Positions 26,213 through 43,829 of a DNA stretch of 64,000 nt are shown here, in pieces. Made by a program: the position numbers and the translations under genes. This DNA is from Eriocheir sinensis (taxonomy: Eukaryota > Arthropoda > Malacostraca > Decapoda > Varunidae), in contig NC_066549.1 of NCBI RefSeq assembly GCF_024679095.1, positions 11,205,302-11,269,301 of the forward strand, given 5' to 3'. The first letter of the stretch is position 1. Every line of letters starts with the position of its first letter. The notes beneath the pieces are model-generated. The model saw only the letters and a program-made list of their open reading frames with translations. It was not told where the DNA came from and made no database searches.

Positions 26213-26626
26213 TGAGAAAAGAAAATGATGATGATGATAATGATGAGCATGATGACGAAGATGATGCGGACGGCGAAGCAAAGGAACCGAGAAATAAGAT
26301 GAAAAAGTAATAGTTGAATGTAAACTAAAATGAACACCAATACTTCCCCAGGAGGCATCGGTATGTTGAAAAAAAGTAACAGTAGTAGTCCCGAGGGCCT
26401 CATCACCTCCGCCGCATCAAGGAAGAACAAGACATAATTGCCCTCAGCTTCTTGTTTTCCATTACATCGAAGAGTCTCCCCGAAAGGCATAATCGTGACA
26501 AACGTACGTGATTTGACGAGCAGGTAAGACTTTCGTTCTAGGCTGAATACGTGAACAAACATTGACCCCTTCCACAGAGTATCCAATGGTCTCATAAGGT
26601 AAGAATATTGTTTTTCCTTCCACTAA

Positions 26627-27145
26627 CACACGTAATTAGTACTACACTGAATATTTTTTCTATCATTGATATTCTTGTTACATACTTTTGAACTATTAAA
26701 CTCATTGATGTAATAACAGGCCACATATTCATGCATCAGTGATTAGAACCGATATTCAAAGACGGAGAAGCTTTTTAAATCATCTAATCCACCATGATTA
26801 TGAAAGTGCATACTTATGAGAAACATCAGGTGTCTGAATGATCATATAACACGACCTTCCAAAGGCAATGCAGTTGGAGAAGGGCATATGTAATTTTTAT
26901 AGTCCTTCAATGATTATATCATTTATCACTGATATAATTGCTGCATATATTTTGAGCAATTAAAGTCTTTAATATTCATAGGTTATGTATCCATTTAATA
27001 TGTGAGTGATTAAAACTGATCTTCACAGGTGGAGAAGCTTTTTAGATCATGTAATCCACCATGACCATGTTACTTACTAACGAAAAGCATCAGGTGTTTT
27101 AATGATCGAATAATATGACCTCTCCAAACGCAGTCCAGTTCCAGC
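26627..27145. repeat. Diverged tandem duplication, period about 265 bp
   Basis: GGAGAAGCTTTTTAAATCAT at 26764 and GGAGAAGCTTTTTAGATCAT at 27031 lie 267 bp apart. Flanking blocks also pair (CATCAGGTGT at 26824 and 27088, AATCCACCATGA, ATTGATATT/ACTGATATA). It is AT-rich and non-coding. Confidence 0.82.
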
Positions 27146-27860
27146 AAGCAGCAAGGCCCTGCCCTCACACCTGCAAGGCATTATTCTAAAGTGTTTAAGA
27201 AATATGGGAGGGAGGGGGGGGGGGCACCTAAGCCTCCCAAACGATCCCTTGTGGATCTTATGACTCTTGCACTCTGCATTACCAACCCTCGGCGGCGCTT
27301 TATGTGGCTGTCTTTGAATATTTTTTACTCTTTACATAGCATGGCATGGAATCATACTTGTATAGGGTCTGGGTGGCTCTTGTGGGTACGATCAAGACTT
27401 TCTCAGAGGAGGGCTTGGCGCGCGACCGAGAGGTTAAAATATGCGAGATCGATCCCGGATCCCGCCAGATTTTTTTTCTTTCTATGAGAGACAGCGCTCT
27501 CTTGTAGCCCTCACAGAGCTACAAGGTCCTAGGTGCCTAGCTCGGGGAATTTCTTACACCTCTCTTATATAACTTTCATAATTACTGGTATGATTATGAA
27601 ATTTAGCACACTCATAAATCTTCCATTACTTTTATCGACAGATTCGCGGAGAGCTTTAATGCTACCAACTTTTCTGTTATTGGCGGCGTCACGTCTGTCA
27701 TTTCTACTACAATAATTTAGTTTCTTACGGTACCATGTCTCCTACTACCTATTTGCTTTGCATTCGTGGCACCTTGGACCAACACGCCTCACCCAGTGAC
27801 TTTAAGACTTTGCTTTAAGTCTTAAGCGTGTAAGAATGCACTAATGTATACGTGCGTATG

Positions 27861-31579
<3,719 letters not shown>

Positions 31580-31794
31580 GGCCCATATTCCCAAACATTT
31601 CGAGGCTTACACACTCAAACAAAAGCTTTCTTAGAGGCTGCGTGTATTTCTATAGGTAGTTTTATAAGCCTAGTTACAGCTTGAGAAGGTTCCTGCACCA
31701 GTAATGTGAAAAGCACTCATGAGGATCCTATTCTTCTTTGTGGCCTTTGGAAAAATTGGTTGTGAGAGCCGATAGTGTCTGAGAATTACGGGCC
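31580..31794. mobile_element. MITE-like element, family 2 copy 1 (about 215 bp)
   Basis: The left end, GGCCCATATTCCCAAACATT, and the reverse complement of the right end, GGCCCGTAATTCTCAGACAC, form an imperfect terminal inverted repeat of about 29 bp ending in CGGCTC/CGAGGCT. The interior is non-coding and shares blocks (GGTAGTTT, TGTGAGAGCCG) with the copy at 49.0 kb. Confidence 0.6.
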
Positions 31795-32164
31795 GAACAC
31801 ACATTACTGATACATCGGCAGCCTACTGGTGGGACTGAAACACGAAAGAATATATCCCTTAACTCTACATGTTCATCGTCTGAAATCCTTTTATGTGATA
31901 TATAAATACCATACCGACATCCATTTTTTCTGTGTCACCACCAAAGCCCCCGCAGCAACCACCGCCACCATTACCGCCATTCACCATCATTACTTTTTCA
32001 CCTGAAGTGCTCGTGACAACACCTTCCGGATCACTGTGACACCAGGATCCTTATAATCCTGGTACCAATAGCCACTTTCCTTCCTCCTTTCCTTCCTTCC
32101 TTCTGCTCTATCTTCCTTTCTTTTTCTATCTTACCTTCCTTCGTTGCACATATATTACGCTCTT

Positions 32165-32300
32165 CATCCCTTTTTTTTTACAGCAAAGTAGTCAGTTCAA
32201 GGTCATAAAATAAGGAAACAAATAAGAAAAAAAAGCCCGCTAGTCACTGCTCCTAGAAAGAGTTAGAGGAGTGGCCGAAAGATAGGTCCATCTCCACAAT
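32165..32300. repeat. Probable dispersed decapod repeat fragment
   Basis: A T-run followed by ACAGCAAAGTAGTCAGTTCA, an A-rich stretch, then GCCCGCTAGTCACTGCTCCT and GAGTGGCC. From memory this pattern recurs widely in decapod genomes; only one copy is visible here, so the call rests on recollection and on the poly-T/A-rich layout. Confidence 0.4.
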
Positions 32301-32319
32301 CTTCTCATCAGTGCCCCCA

Positions 32320-32560
32320 ATCAACCAATGAATAAATAAATAAACAAATAAATCATTTCAGTCAATCAATCAGTCATTAAGTCAGTCAATCAACAATTCA
32401 TTCAATCGGTCAGTCAGACAGAAATTAATATCTCAAAATACCAATAAAAAAGAACTATTCAGTCAGTCAACCAATCAGTCACTCCGTCATCACAAATCAA
32501 TCGGTCAGTTAGGCAGATCTCAAAACCTCAAAATACTAACAAAACAAAGTACTCAATCAA
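32320..32560. repeat. Degenerate AATC/AGTC tetranucleotide tract
   Basis: AATAAATAAATAAACAAATA followed by loosely repeated CAATCAGTCA motifs. Confidence 0.8.
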
Positions 32561-32689
32561 CCCACCACCAAGAAAATTAGAAAAACTTTCACCAACTCAA
32601 CCATATCAACCCAACGTTACCCACAGAAGCACCGCCAAGCACTTCCATTAATATCACCCCATTCACACTCACCCCTTCATGACTACCAC

Positions 32690-33050
32690 CCCCGCCACCA
32701 CCACCACCACCCCCATCATTTCCACCGTCACGTACTTTCACAATCTCAGTCATCGCCACCCGACGCATTATCCGTCACCATTACATATTCATTCACCTTA
32801 GCTTTCCCTCAGACCATTATCACGTGTACCTTATGGGTCAGCGGTACTGTCATCACCACCCTCATCACCATTACCTCCATCATCACCATCGCCTTTACAT
32901 CTCATTATTTTTACTGCCACCTCGTCTTCATCATCAACCAATACTTCATTATCCGCTCAGCCACCACCATTACCACAACCCTCGGCGTCATTATAATGAA
33001 GCGCCACCATCATTACACCATAACAGCAATCACCATTACACTAATTACAG
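32690..33050. repeat. CAC/CAT-rich tract
   Basis: Imperfect (CAC)n and CATCAC repeats. The His-rich open frame across it is a composition effect. Confidence 0.75.
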
Positions 33051-34297
33051 TTGATCCGTTACACCATCTCTGACAGCATCATCAGTTTTAATCCCTCGTC
33101 AAGTGGTTCCATCATTATCGAAAGCTAAAAGTAGGCAACATTTAGTTTAGATTGAGTCAAATTATCTTTCTCTTCATTGGCTAACTTGAGGGAGCGGCAC
33201 AGTGTTATTTTCAACATAGGAATGATTAGCTTTACTTTATAATGCCTTCGTTTTGCAAGATATAAAGCAAGGGGAGCAATGCTATCTTCTTTACTATATT
33301 TCCACACAAAATTATTTGAATCGTTTCAATGAAATATTATAGTACTTTCGATCACTGACCTTTCACGGCAAAGGGCCGGACACAGTGCTGCTCCCTTACA
33401 ATATTCAGGTTGGAAGGTCCACCACTGATCACGTCCACACCATCACGTACTCAACTGACCGAACACCTTTGTAGAACAAGAAACCTTTACGCATAGTTCG
33501 TTGCGTGCACGCCACGAAAGGGCCTTGAATAGTGACCCTGTCCGCTGAGACAATACCAGAATAGCCTCAGTAGACACGGGCACGATAACGTGGATAACTT
33601 TTAGGACAAATCATCGTCGGTCGTCGCTGCATTGAACATTATATGCATATTATATACATTGTTGTTGTAGTGTTGTTAAGATTATAAAACTGTAACAAAC
33701 ATCCATGAGCTGTTCTGTGGTCCAACCACAGTAGTTGCCATCATCACCACCGTTACCTGTAGTGGACCCTACACGGGCACGCCTAATGTCCTGCGCCCAG
33801 CGGGACAAAATTAAACAGCATTGCTCAGGGACGTCACCAGCACAAGCCTCGCTAAAGGAGCTGAGGTTCCACTGCGTAACACAATGAGCAATGCAACTCA
33901 TCTTTTTATTGTGTGACTGATTGGCCGCCAAGACGCAGTCTTTATGATTAATGCTACGAAAAACTCACCTCCTCAAACTTAATCACTGAAGATGAAGAAA
34001 ATTAGCCATTTGTAAATCAGCACCAAGAGCAATTTTTTTGTCAAACTCCCAATGTATCTACGTTTTAAGAGCCGCCTGTCTCGCCACAGCCCCGGGCCAC
34101 CGGTGGGCACGGCGGGGCGGCGGCGCGATTCACCTGCCCTTGTACTGAAGGAACACGTCACCGCTGCTGCTCCTTGTTCATGGTATACACACAAAGAAAA
34201 ATACCCCCCCCACACACACACACACACACAGCACACACCATAAAAAAATGAATATAATAAAAGAAGCTTAAGAACAAAAACAAAAGGAACATAAAAT

Positions 34298-34298
<1 letters not shown>

Positions 34299-34334
<36 letters not shown>
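34299..34334. repeat. (CA)n microsatellite
   Basis: About 18 units; a shorter one lies at 34209-34230. A C-rich stretch follows to about 34710. Confidence 0.93.
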
Positions 34335-34337
<3 letters not shown>

Positions 34338-37091
34338 CTACCCTCAACTAACTCTCCCCTTATCTGTCATCCTCCCCACCAGGCTGAGTCTACGCACATC
34401 AACGCACCCACACGCCAACTCCTCCCACGTCACGCACCCCAGCCCTCCCCTCCTTCCTCCCCCTGTCTTTCCCCCCTCTCTCCCCCTTGTGACGCCCCCC
34501 CACCGCCACCCAAGAGAAAAAATATATATACACACAACGTTACTGCCACATCACCCCACCCACCCACACCCATACAAATTCAAGAGGAAAATGAAAAGTA
34601 TATACAGACACATGCGTTACAGCTACGCCCCCCCCCCCCACCCTCCCACAACATTCCAGTCTCACCCTCGCCCCCCGCCCCCACCCCACCACCGCACACA
34701 CAGAGGCAAGTTGGTGGCGTGGTCCGTGTGTGTGGCGTGACGGCGGTGCTTCCCGGCCACATCTCCCGGCACGCAACGCCCCGCTCCGGCCTAAGACTAT
34801 TTACTGTGTACTTTGACCCCGGCAGACTGGCGAGAATGTTTCCGAGGCTCATCATGGAGTTGACTCTGTTGGCTGGGTTTGTGTGCTCTAAAGAGATTTT
34901 ATTACGAGAGGCGCTTGCAATTACTGAATCATTATCATCCGATGCTTTGAATTAAGTAAAAACATTATATAAAAGCTATATGCGCTCAAGAGTTTGTGGG
35001 TTAAAATAATGAAATCTGTAAAGGAAATTCCAATAGTTTGCGAGCCGTTCTGGAGAAGTGAGAACAAGCGAGAAAAACACGGGGCGGCCACAAGGCTGTA
35101 ACAGGAGCGGACACCGTCGCCCGCAGTCCTGGTGTGAAGTGTGAACATCGCGCCGCGCAGCATAATGATCACTCTGCAGGGAAGGAACCTTGTCCAATAG
35201 CAGGGTAAGAAAGGCAGGAGTAATAAAGCAGGAGGACTGGCACAGGAGGGGAGAAGTAACAACCCAAGTGGGCAGTAGCGGCCATAATTAACCTCGCGCG
35301 CCCTCCCCCTACCCTGGGCCCTGCAACACCACCTTTTGAAGGACACTTAATTTTGCGATGGTTCCTAAAGTCCCGTTAATTTTCCGCGAGTGAAGTTTGG
35401 TTAAGGAACAGAATTGGATCATCACTCACCGCTGCCATCTGCCTGTTGTGAGTCCCGGGCAGTGGCGAGGCATATAAATAATGGCATTATATCAGGTATT
35501 CACCAACTGCTGGCCAGGGTGCGCCGCTCGCCGGCCATGCTCAAGGCACTGCAGCGTTCAGATCTGTTGCGAGGAGCTTCGACCACGAGGACAACACAGA
35601 ACGAGGCGACAATAGAGCGACAAGCCCCGGTAAGGCCCTTGCCACATCATCCCGGCACCCCGACTGACATTGCACGAGATATTAACACCAAGGCTGGAAA
35701 TGTAGTGGCTATGGAAGCCTCGTTGGCCACTTCCAAGGCATCGGACGTTACCAGTTGCGGTTCCATTTGGCATTTACACACACACACCGACCCAACCGGC
35801 CATCATCGGAGGCGTTAAAATGTACACGTCATTCATTTGATTCACAACTGGAGGGAGGCAGCGGGAAGCCAGTTGTTTACCGGCATCATTGCCGCAATTA
35901 CAGAGACCATTACCGGACGAGGGAAAAATGTGGGTTCCGATCCTTCCCTTGGGATTTACGATATCGGAGACGGAGGGAGGATCGACAGGGCAGTGTCTTG
36001 CACGGGAGGGTCTGCTTTATGGTCCACGCTCGGCTCACCACTAATTGGGTACACTGGAAGGTTTATGCGTGCCTCATTCGAGCTACCTGTGTTGTCTGCA
36101 GCCGTTACCGGCCCTCCTAACGCTCTTCGTTTGTTTAACTATTTTTTTCCTCACCCGCCACGGTGCACTGAGTTCAAAAGTTTTAAACATTAAGATCCAT
36201 TGCACAGAAGGAAGAAACCACCATACTTATATTTTTCGTCCTGCCAAGCTATCATCAAAAGCCACTTTACTGGGGAGGACAGCGGCTGCCAGTGGGCCTC
36301 GTTATGGTGTGGAGGCTGCATGGTGAGGTGTGTTGTCTTGTCGCCATTCCCAACATTTATGCAGATGCGTCAGCCCGAGAGGATGGGAGCCCTCCTTGAG
36401 TTCCCAGAGGGAGGCAGCCCCGTGTGGATCATTATCTCACACTCCTCGTTTTCGCTGAGGCGCCTAGCTCAGTCACAGCTAACGTGCAGCTTAAATTTTG
36501 CCCCCGGCCGAGGGTAGTCACACACCTTTCCTGACCCGGACTGAAGGAGATTTAAATGTTCTTCTGAGGGAAAGGAATTTGTTTCTGCATGCAGCACGAA
36601 AACAATCTCTTTTGTTGGGCTGGAAAAAAAAAGCGCCTACAGATCTTGTGGGAAGGTTAATTTTCACCCATGTCATTGCGAGGCTGAGGCGGATGTGTGG
36701 GATGATGGTGAATAGTAAGATGATGATTAAGGTAACGAAAATTATACTGATAATGCTAATTGCGATAACAATTATAATGATGCTGGGTATAGAGGTATTG
36801 TAAGATGTCGTGGTTACAGTGAAAAATGGCAGTATCATTCTGGGTTGTTAAGGAGTGTGATGATTGTTTTGTTTTTTTTCAAATGGGAGTGACAGAGGTG
36901 GTGGTGGTGGTGTGATGGTAACCGTGAAGATGGTAGCGACTGAGAGAGTGGCGATTTTGATACTGATCGTTGCTGTGGTGATGGAGGTGGTGCTCGAGGC
37001 AATGATGGACGCGAAACATTTGCAATGCAGAGAAAGCACAACATGAAAGTACACACAAACCATGCAACCCCCCACCCCCCACCCCCCTACC

Positions 37092-37100
<9 letters not shown>

Positions 37101-37140
<40 letters not shown>

Positions 37141-37163
37141 ACACACGCACGCACGCACACACG
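37101..37163. repeat. (CA)n/(CG-CA)n microsatellite
   Basis: A (CA) run with a TA break and terminal CGCA repeats, preceded by CCCACC-rich DNA. Confidence 0.93.
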
Positions 37164-38181
37164 CGCATGCCATGCAATCAAGGAAGATGACATGCACCAA
37201 TATTTTTGTCAGTAAATGTTTAATGTATAAAATACTGAAGTGCAAATCTATTGATTCTCAAATGCCCAGAGCAAAAAATATCATAAGAGTAATAATTTCA
37301 TAATAATGTGTACACATACATGTCCATGACCAGACACACAGACAATCACACAAGAAAAAAACCAGACCAAAGTAAAGTCTCTCCATCCTCAAGTTATGTA
37401 AAATTTCAATTAAGAATTTCAATTATTTTTATGGGTGGTTATTGTAGGTATTTTTGTCTGGCATGACAGGAAAATATTATTATGGCCTCGGAGTGTTGTG
37501 GTAGCCAGGTGCAGGCACAGTCTTCTTGGGCCATGGAGAAAATGAAAAAGGAAAAAACAAAAGAGGAAAGCAGAATGTTTGCGGGATGGTAAAACGAGCA
37601 TATGAAGAAGAGAGGACGAACGGATGAGAGGGGCATCACCTTGGGATAAGAAGTAAAAAAAAAAAGGCAGACCTTCCATGCCTTACGGCCAGTGCCGCCC
37701 CACAAAGAAGCTGCTTCATTGTACGGTTTTACACTAATCCCCTTCTCCGCTTCTCTTCGTAAACCCTAGGCATGCTGCTCAAAAGCAGTAGCTCCCTGTT
37801 CCTTACAGTTCCCAAACCATCACCGGCTGTCTGCCCCAACTGCTGTGCTCGCGGCCTTTCACACCGGGGCCTTCCTGCGCCAGCTGGGCGTCGTGACCTA
37901 CCCTCGCCTCACCTCTCCAAGCTAAATGAAGATGAATTACTCTTTCCCGCACTCTGTCAGTCACGTCTGAGCGGCGAGCCACAAGCAGGGCTCCTTATCA
38001 GTATCGATCCGGCGCTGGCTCTTGCTCGGGCTTATCAGCGACGCACGGATCACTCTCTCCGCCCGCCTGCCCTCCAGCGGCCATTACCCACACACATTCC
38101 TCACCCGATAGCCTCCACTCACAAAATGAAAAAGAAGATTTCGCAGGTATACAGTAATGATGCAATTTAAATACCTCTGAT

Positions 38182-38184
<3 letters not shown>

Positions 38185-38272
<88 letters not shown>
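38185..38272. repeat. (AT)n microsatellite
   Basis: About 44 units. Confidence 0.96.
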
Positions 38273-38274
<2 letters not shown>

Positions 38275-39588
38275 TAAACGTCTAACTGTCGACATCGATG
38301 AAAAGTCAAGATAAAACTCGTTTTTTTTTTTTTTTTTTTTTCGCGAAAAGCAGCACCATGGAGCGAGGATGTCTGCGTACTTACAACCAACACCTTGACC
38401 TCCGCCACATGGCAGGCGCCGTGTGTGCCCGCCACCAGTACCACCTCTGTCATTGGCTGATGGATGCTTGACGTCACACGCCTCACAACCTTGCAGAGTG
38501 GAAGTTTTATTTTTTTATTGATACTTTTTTTCTTTATTTATGGAAATAATTAAATAACCCGGAGTCAGGAGTGGTTCCCCTTTTCGCTCTTTGTTTCCTT
38601 AATCTCGGCCCCAACAATAAACTAATTTACAAGTGAATGGCTTCCAGTAGCTTTGTACCCAGCTGTCTGCCGACCACTGTTTACAAGCCCTTTACATCTC
38701 AAAGGATCCTGTAAGCTATAAAATGAAAGCCTGTATCGGAGAGGTCGTTCAATGGGCGGCATGAGTTTTATGGGATCTATATTCATAAGAGGCCGAGAAC
38801 TACTACGCCAGGTTAACTACGTGCTGAGTTGGCAGGGGAGGACGGAGGATGGAGCGAGGCCACCGATCTGACCCAGACTTTTCTTTCAAGCAGTGGTTCA
38901 GGACACCTACAGCATCGTGTTTTGATTTAATGAAGGCCTGAAAAAGCTACTCTTTATGCATCTACCAAGGTCTCCATTTTTTACGCACGTCTCCCATGCA
39001 TGAACTCCTGGGAAAACGTGAAGCGTAAATAATTATAAAAGATAACCATCTCACAAGTGAAGGAGTGAGGAGGAGGCGAAATACGGTACAAAACTGATAT
39101 AAACTAAGTGTTTTTCCTAGCAGAATGGATTGGGTCTGGTGATCCTGACGAAAGAAATAAACTTTTAATGGCGCTCAGCTGGCCGCCATAAAGAGTCAGA
39201 ACAGCAAAGACGTTCCAAAACAAATGTTGCAAAAGACTCTGGCACTACTGAGGGAACGCGTTCAGTTTAAGCGCCCCGAAGGACAGCATAATATAAATTT
39301 GTAATGTTTACTGGGGCCAGAATCACCAGCAGAGGCGGCGGACCGTTTGAGGCGAGGCCATAATTATGTGTCAATGATACTTTCACTCCTAAACATGGCA
39401 AGAAAAAAAGTGGGCAGCTCACACGGACTACGAAGTACAGGAGCCATTACACTATGCAGTATTCTGCCGCCTTGCTTACCTCGGCTTTGTTTGTCTCTGA
39501 GCCTCAAAACCATGCATGCAGGTGTAAAGGACTTTTATCAATATATCCCGTTATTATTTTTTAGTTACATCATATTGTGCAGCCATTA

Positions 39589-39710
<122 letters not shown>

Positions 39711-41493
39711 TGCACACATAACGTGAGACGACGAAAATCCGTAACAGGACAGAATTCCAAGGATAGATAAAAAAATACAAACAAAGGTTCATTCAACAGT
39801 CACATGTAAAACAGTGAACCGCAACTGAATCCCCGAGAAAACACATGAAGTCACATGAAGCATTGTGACCACTTGCAGCATCAAACTAAGCAAAAGACGT
39901 GGAATCAGCCACTCAATAAACAAAGAATGGATAAATTAAACAGCACTACCACATAAGATGTAATAAAAAAAGGCTCCTAGGCAGACTGCGTGGGAAAGTG
40001 GCCACCGCAGCTCCGCGCAGGCCGCCACACATGTGTTTAGGGGCGGCCGCTGCTGCTCACAAGGAAGCGCCCTGACTAGCAAGGTCAGAACTGGACACAA
40101 GAAGGTCAGCAGCCGAGTCGTTAGGAGGTCGCTCCTTCGTACCCCGCTCTCGCATAAAAGGAGAAGAATGAACGCTTCCCATGCCGAGTCTTTTAAGGCA
40201 TATAAAAAAAGGCTTTCTTGGCTCGCGGAGTGAAGCGAGAAAACGACATTAAATGAGCTTTCAAGAACAACCTAAGGGAAGATATGCAATTCTCCTCGTT
40301 AGAGAGAGCAACGCAGTGCAGGACAAAGGCGGCCGCGCGAGGGTCCGGTCATAATTATCGGGATCACACTTCCAAGCAACAACACGAAGACAAACAACCA
40401 ATATTCATCATCATCCCTCCCTGTGTTCTTCCAACCTCTCTCATCATTCCCTCATATTTTCGTGTTCTCGCCGCCTCTTAATGGTCAAATCAGCAATGTT
40501 ACTCGTGCATAAACTCTCCACAATGAGATGCTGCAACTATCAGGAAATTATGAACCACGAGGAGCGCCTGGCGTCGGGAGGCAGAGAGGGAGGCTCGGTA
40601 GGTAGTTCCAATTAGCAATGCATCAGATACGTGACCAGTAATCTCGCTTGTCTTGCCCCCGAAAGAGTTATGTTCGCGTCAGATCCGAATAATAGGCAGC
40701 AAGGTGTATCTAGCGGTGTTTGGTTATGCAAAATACACCGTAAATTGATACGGCCCGGAGAAGCAAGTTGAGCAGCCGTGGCCCGAGCTCTTTAAGGCGA
40801 GAATCCGGCAGTAAAGCATGGAAATGTGACCTTAAAAGCCTACAGCGGCTCAGGTTCTTTATGCGCTGACCGCCTGAAGTCGTGAGTGAATGGGGAACAG
40901 CGTTATTATACATGTTACCTGGCCGAGGACTTATTAGGTTCGGCAGAGGGAGAGCAGGCACCCCGCTGCTGTTTCAGATGTTATCCCGATAATGACTAAA
41001 AACGTGTTATTCGTGCAAGACAGTCTGGCCTCACAATGGCGGCGAGTATAAACATTTCTTTTTGAAGCGGAAAAAAAGGGTTTCTGACACGTTTTGATGT
41101 GTTAATGTTTTGGTGGATTCTCAAGCACGAAATCGCTTTTTTATCTGTTGAGTAATTCGATCAAATACCATAATAACCACGGCGGAGTCATTTATGAGCT
41201 GATCCTTTTTTTTCTAGTTTCTAGCCACTGGTCTCCATAAGAACCGGTTCCAATCTGAGGAGATAATAAAAACAAATTATTCGTGTTCTTGACGCAACAG
41301 AAGCAGAACACACTGAGAAATCAACGATTAAGGAGGGGAGGCATGCAGCAAGACCTGTCCCTTTCCTGACGTGGCGGTGAGCGAAAATATAAGCGTCGAT
41401 GTGACCAGCGGTGAAGGTGTGCCTCTTCTGTCTTCTTTGTTTCAGTAATACCACGCATGATTTGAGAGCATGGTAGGGTGAAAAGGGGAGATT

Positions 41494-42296
41494 GCGGCAG
41501 TGACAGTGTGGGGAGATCAAGGCGGGCTGCGGGGTGGAGAATGCGGCAGTGACAGTGTGGGGAGATCAAGGCGGGCTGCGGGGTGGAGAATGCGGCGGTG
41601 GCAGTGTGGGGAGATCAAGGCGGGCTGCGGGGTGGAGAATGCGGCAGTGGCAGTGTGTGGAGATCAAGGCGGGCTGCGGGGTGGAGATTGCGGCAGTGGC
41701 AGTGTGGGGAGATCAAGGCGGGCTGCGGGGTGGAGATTGCGGCAGTGGCAGTGTGGGGAGATCAAGGCGGGCTGCGGGGTGGAGAATGCGGCAGTGGCAG
41801 TGTGTGGAGATCAAGGCGGGCTGCGGGGTGGAGAATGCGGCAGTGGCAGTGTGGGGAGATCAAGGCGGGCTGCGGGGTGGAGAATGCGGCAGTGACAGTG
41901 TGGGGAGATCAAGGCGGGCTGTGGGGGTGGAGAATGCGGCAGTGACAGTGTGGGGAGATCAAGGCGGGCTGCGGGGTGGAGAATGCGGCGGTGGCAGTGT
42001 GGGGAGATCAAGGCGGGCTGCGGGGTGGAAAATGCGGCGGTGGCAGTGTGGGGAGATCAAGGCGGGCTGCGGGGTGGAGAATGCGGCAGTGACAGTGTGG
42101 GGAGATCAAGGCGGGCTGCGGGGTGGAGAATGCGGCAGTGACAGTGTGTGGAGATCAAGGCGGGCTGCGGGGTGGAGAATGCGGCAGTGGCAGTGTGTGG
42201 AGATCAAGGCGGGCTGCGGGGTGGAGATTGCGGCAGTGGCAGTGTGTGGAGATCAAGGCGGGCTGCGGGGTGGAGAATGCGGCGGTGGCAGTGTGG
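41494..42296. repeat. 49-bp GC-rich minisatellite, about 16 copies
   Basis: The unit contains GCGGCAGTGACAGTGTGG, GGAGATCAAGGCGGGCTGCG and GGGTGGAGAAT. Copies differ at a few positions (gaca/ggca, tgggg/tgtgg, gaat/gatt). 49 is not a multiple of three, so a plus-strand open frame steps through all three frames of the unit. This gives a 147-bp protein-level super-repeat with no other sign of coding. Confidence 0.93.
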
Positions 42297-43166
42297 CAAC
42301 TGTGAATACAACCTCCAAGATGACGAAGACGACACTACCTCCTCCTCTGCCACCCTCACCACCACCATAACCACCACTACACCCACCATCATTACCAATA
42401 TAAACAACGCCAACGCAGCAGCAGCAACGATTATGACACTATACCAGCAGCAACAACAACAAAGTGGTCCCCCCAAACTCTCCATTCCCGTCCTTAGACC
42501 CCCCCCCCCTTTGTGCCCCACTCTCTCCTCGCTCCGACACATAAACAATCCCACAACACAATCGCAGTAATTACAGGCGCGGAGGACGGTCTCCCTCGCA
42601 GGAAGCCCTCAGCGGGTCTACCTCGCTGGCCGCCGGCTGGGGACAACATCAATCACCTTCTGCGGGCACAATGCTGAGGATGGCCTGCAGCGCGGCTCGT
42701 CTGTCTGCCTCAGCCGCGCGTCATCCAGGACTCGTGGCGCACTGATAAGGTATAAAGGACACGGATGCCCATTGTCGCAGGGGAGAGCCGGGTGGAAGAG
42801 TGAGTGAGTGCATGGCCATGAGGGATTAATAGCGACGCGCTGCCTACCAACGCTGACTGGGGGACTGAGGAAGCGTGAAGGAGGAAGGAAACGAAGAAAG
42901 AGTGATGTGTGCAGGACTGGAGGAGCTAAAAAAATAAATAATAAAGAAGAAACAGAATAACAAGCAAACGAGGAAAATGTTTTTATTTTATTTTCAGAGA
43001 ACCTAACTGTATATTGTCTTGCAAATAAAACAGCAAACCCACACGGCAAGCAAGACAAGGAGATAAAAAAAAAATGATTACATACAAGGACACTGACTGC
43101 CTACGACACAAAAACAAACAAAAGACACAAAGATGGACGTAAATAAACATCGAGAGACAGACAAAC

Positions 43167-43169
<3 letters not shown>

Positions 43170-43245
<76 letters not shown>

Positions 43246-43265
43246 CACCCCCCCACCCACACCCA

Positions 43266-43298
<33 letters not shown>
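43170..43298. repeat. (CT)n, CCCACC and (CA)n compound repeat
   Basis: (CT) at 43170-43243, a short CCCACCC stretch and (CA) at 43259-43298. Confidence 0.95.
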
Positions 43299-43300
<2 letters not shown>

Positions 43301-43417
43301 CACTTTCCGCTCCCTGGCTTGTCTCCAGACCCTGTGATATACGGACATTCTCTACGATTTTTGGATAACACATCACACACTTTCATCAGTTACAATCCTA
43401 CCCAGGTCCAAGGGAGA

Positions 43418-43733
43418 TGGGAGGCGGTGGCCGAGTGGTCATCCTGCGGGAGTGGTGAACCCGTGGACCTTGGTTCTGTGATTTTTCATACCATCGTCGA
43501 GTAGCGGAAGATTACCCACAGGCTGCACAGATCTTCAATCAAACATATAACTTCAGCGACTTCGTTCAAGTGTAGCACCGGGGGGCAGCATTGGCCAAGC
43601 AAAAGTCATATATCACGGCAGCCACGATAAATTTAATTCCCCTGCGCCACCAACGGGCTGGGGGCGCCCTAGAGCCCTTCAAGTCAGCCTACAGGTGCTA
43701 CAGGGAGAACCTAAAAAAATAAGAAGAAAAAAA
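43418..43733 (+). mobile_element. tRNA-derived SINE, copy 3
   Basis: The head has TGGCCGAGTGG (perfect A box) and a degraded B box (GGTTCTGTGA). The body contains TACCCACAGGCTG and CAACGGGCTGGGGGCG, counterparts of copies 1 and 2 in the opposite orientation. The A-rich tail is at 43710-43733. Confidence 0.72.
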
Positions 43734-43829
43734 TCCTGCCCATATTCGATCATGCCAAAAATATATCCTTCTCATCGCTAACCCTGCCCAGTCCCAATAC
43801 TGCACTTCTCCAATCTTGCTCAACCAAAA

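Noticed and set aside
25634..26281. 215-codon Cys/Ser/Phe-rich minus-strand frame
   Set aside because: Derived from (CAA)n and GAA-rich DNA. No domain, splice signals or plausible composition.
27408..27480. Possible tRNA-like SINE head (GACCGAGAGG ... GATCGATCCC)
   Set aside because: Weak resemblance to A and B boxes, and no shared body with the three recognised SINE copies.
35414..36193. Overlapping open frames of about 120-135 codons
   Set aside because: No homology that I recognise, competing frames of similar length and no exon boundaries.
41494..42296. CRISPR-like array
   Set aside because: The 49-bp units are directly contiguous with no unique spacers, the context is eukaryotic and there are no cas genes. 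The same applies to the 31-bp, 48-bp and 16-bp arrays.
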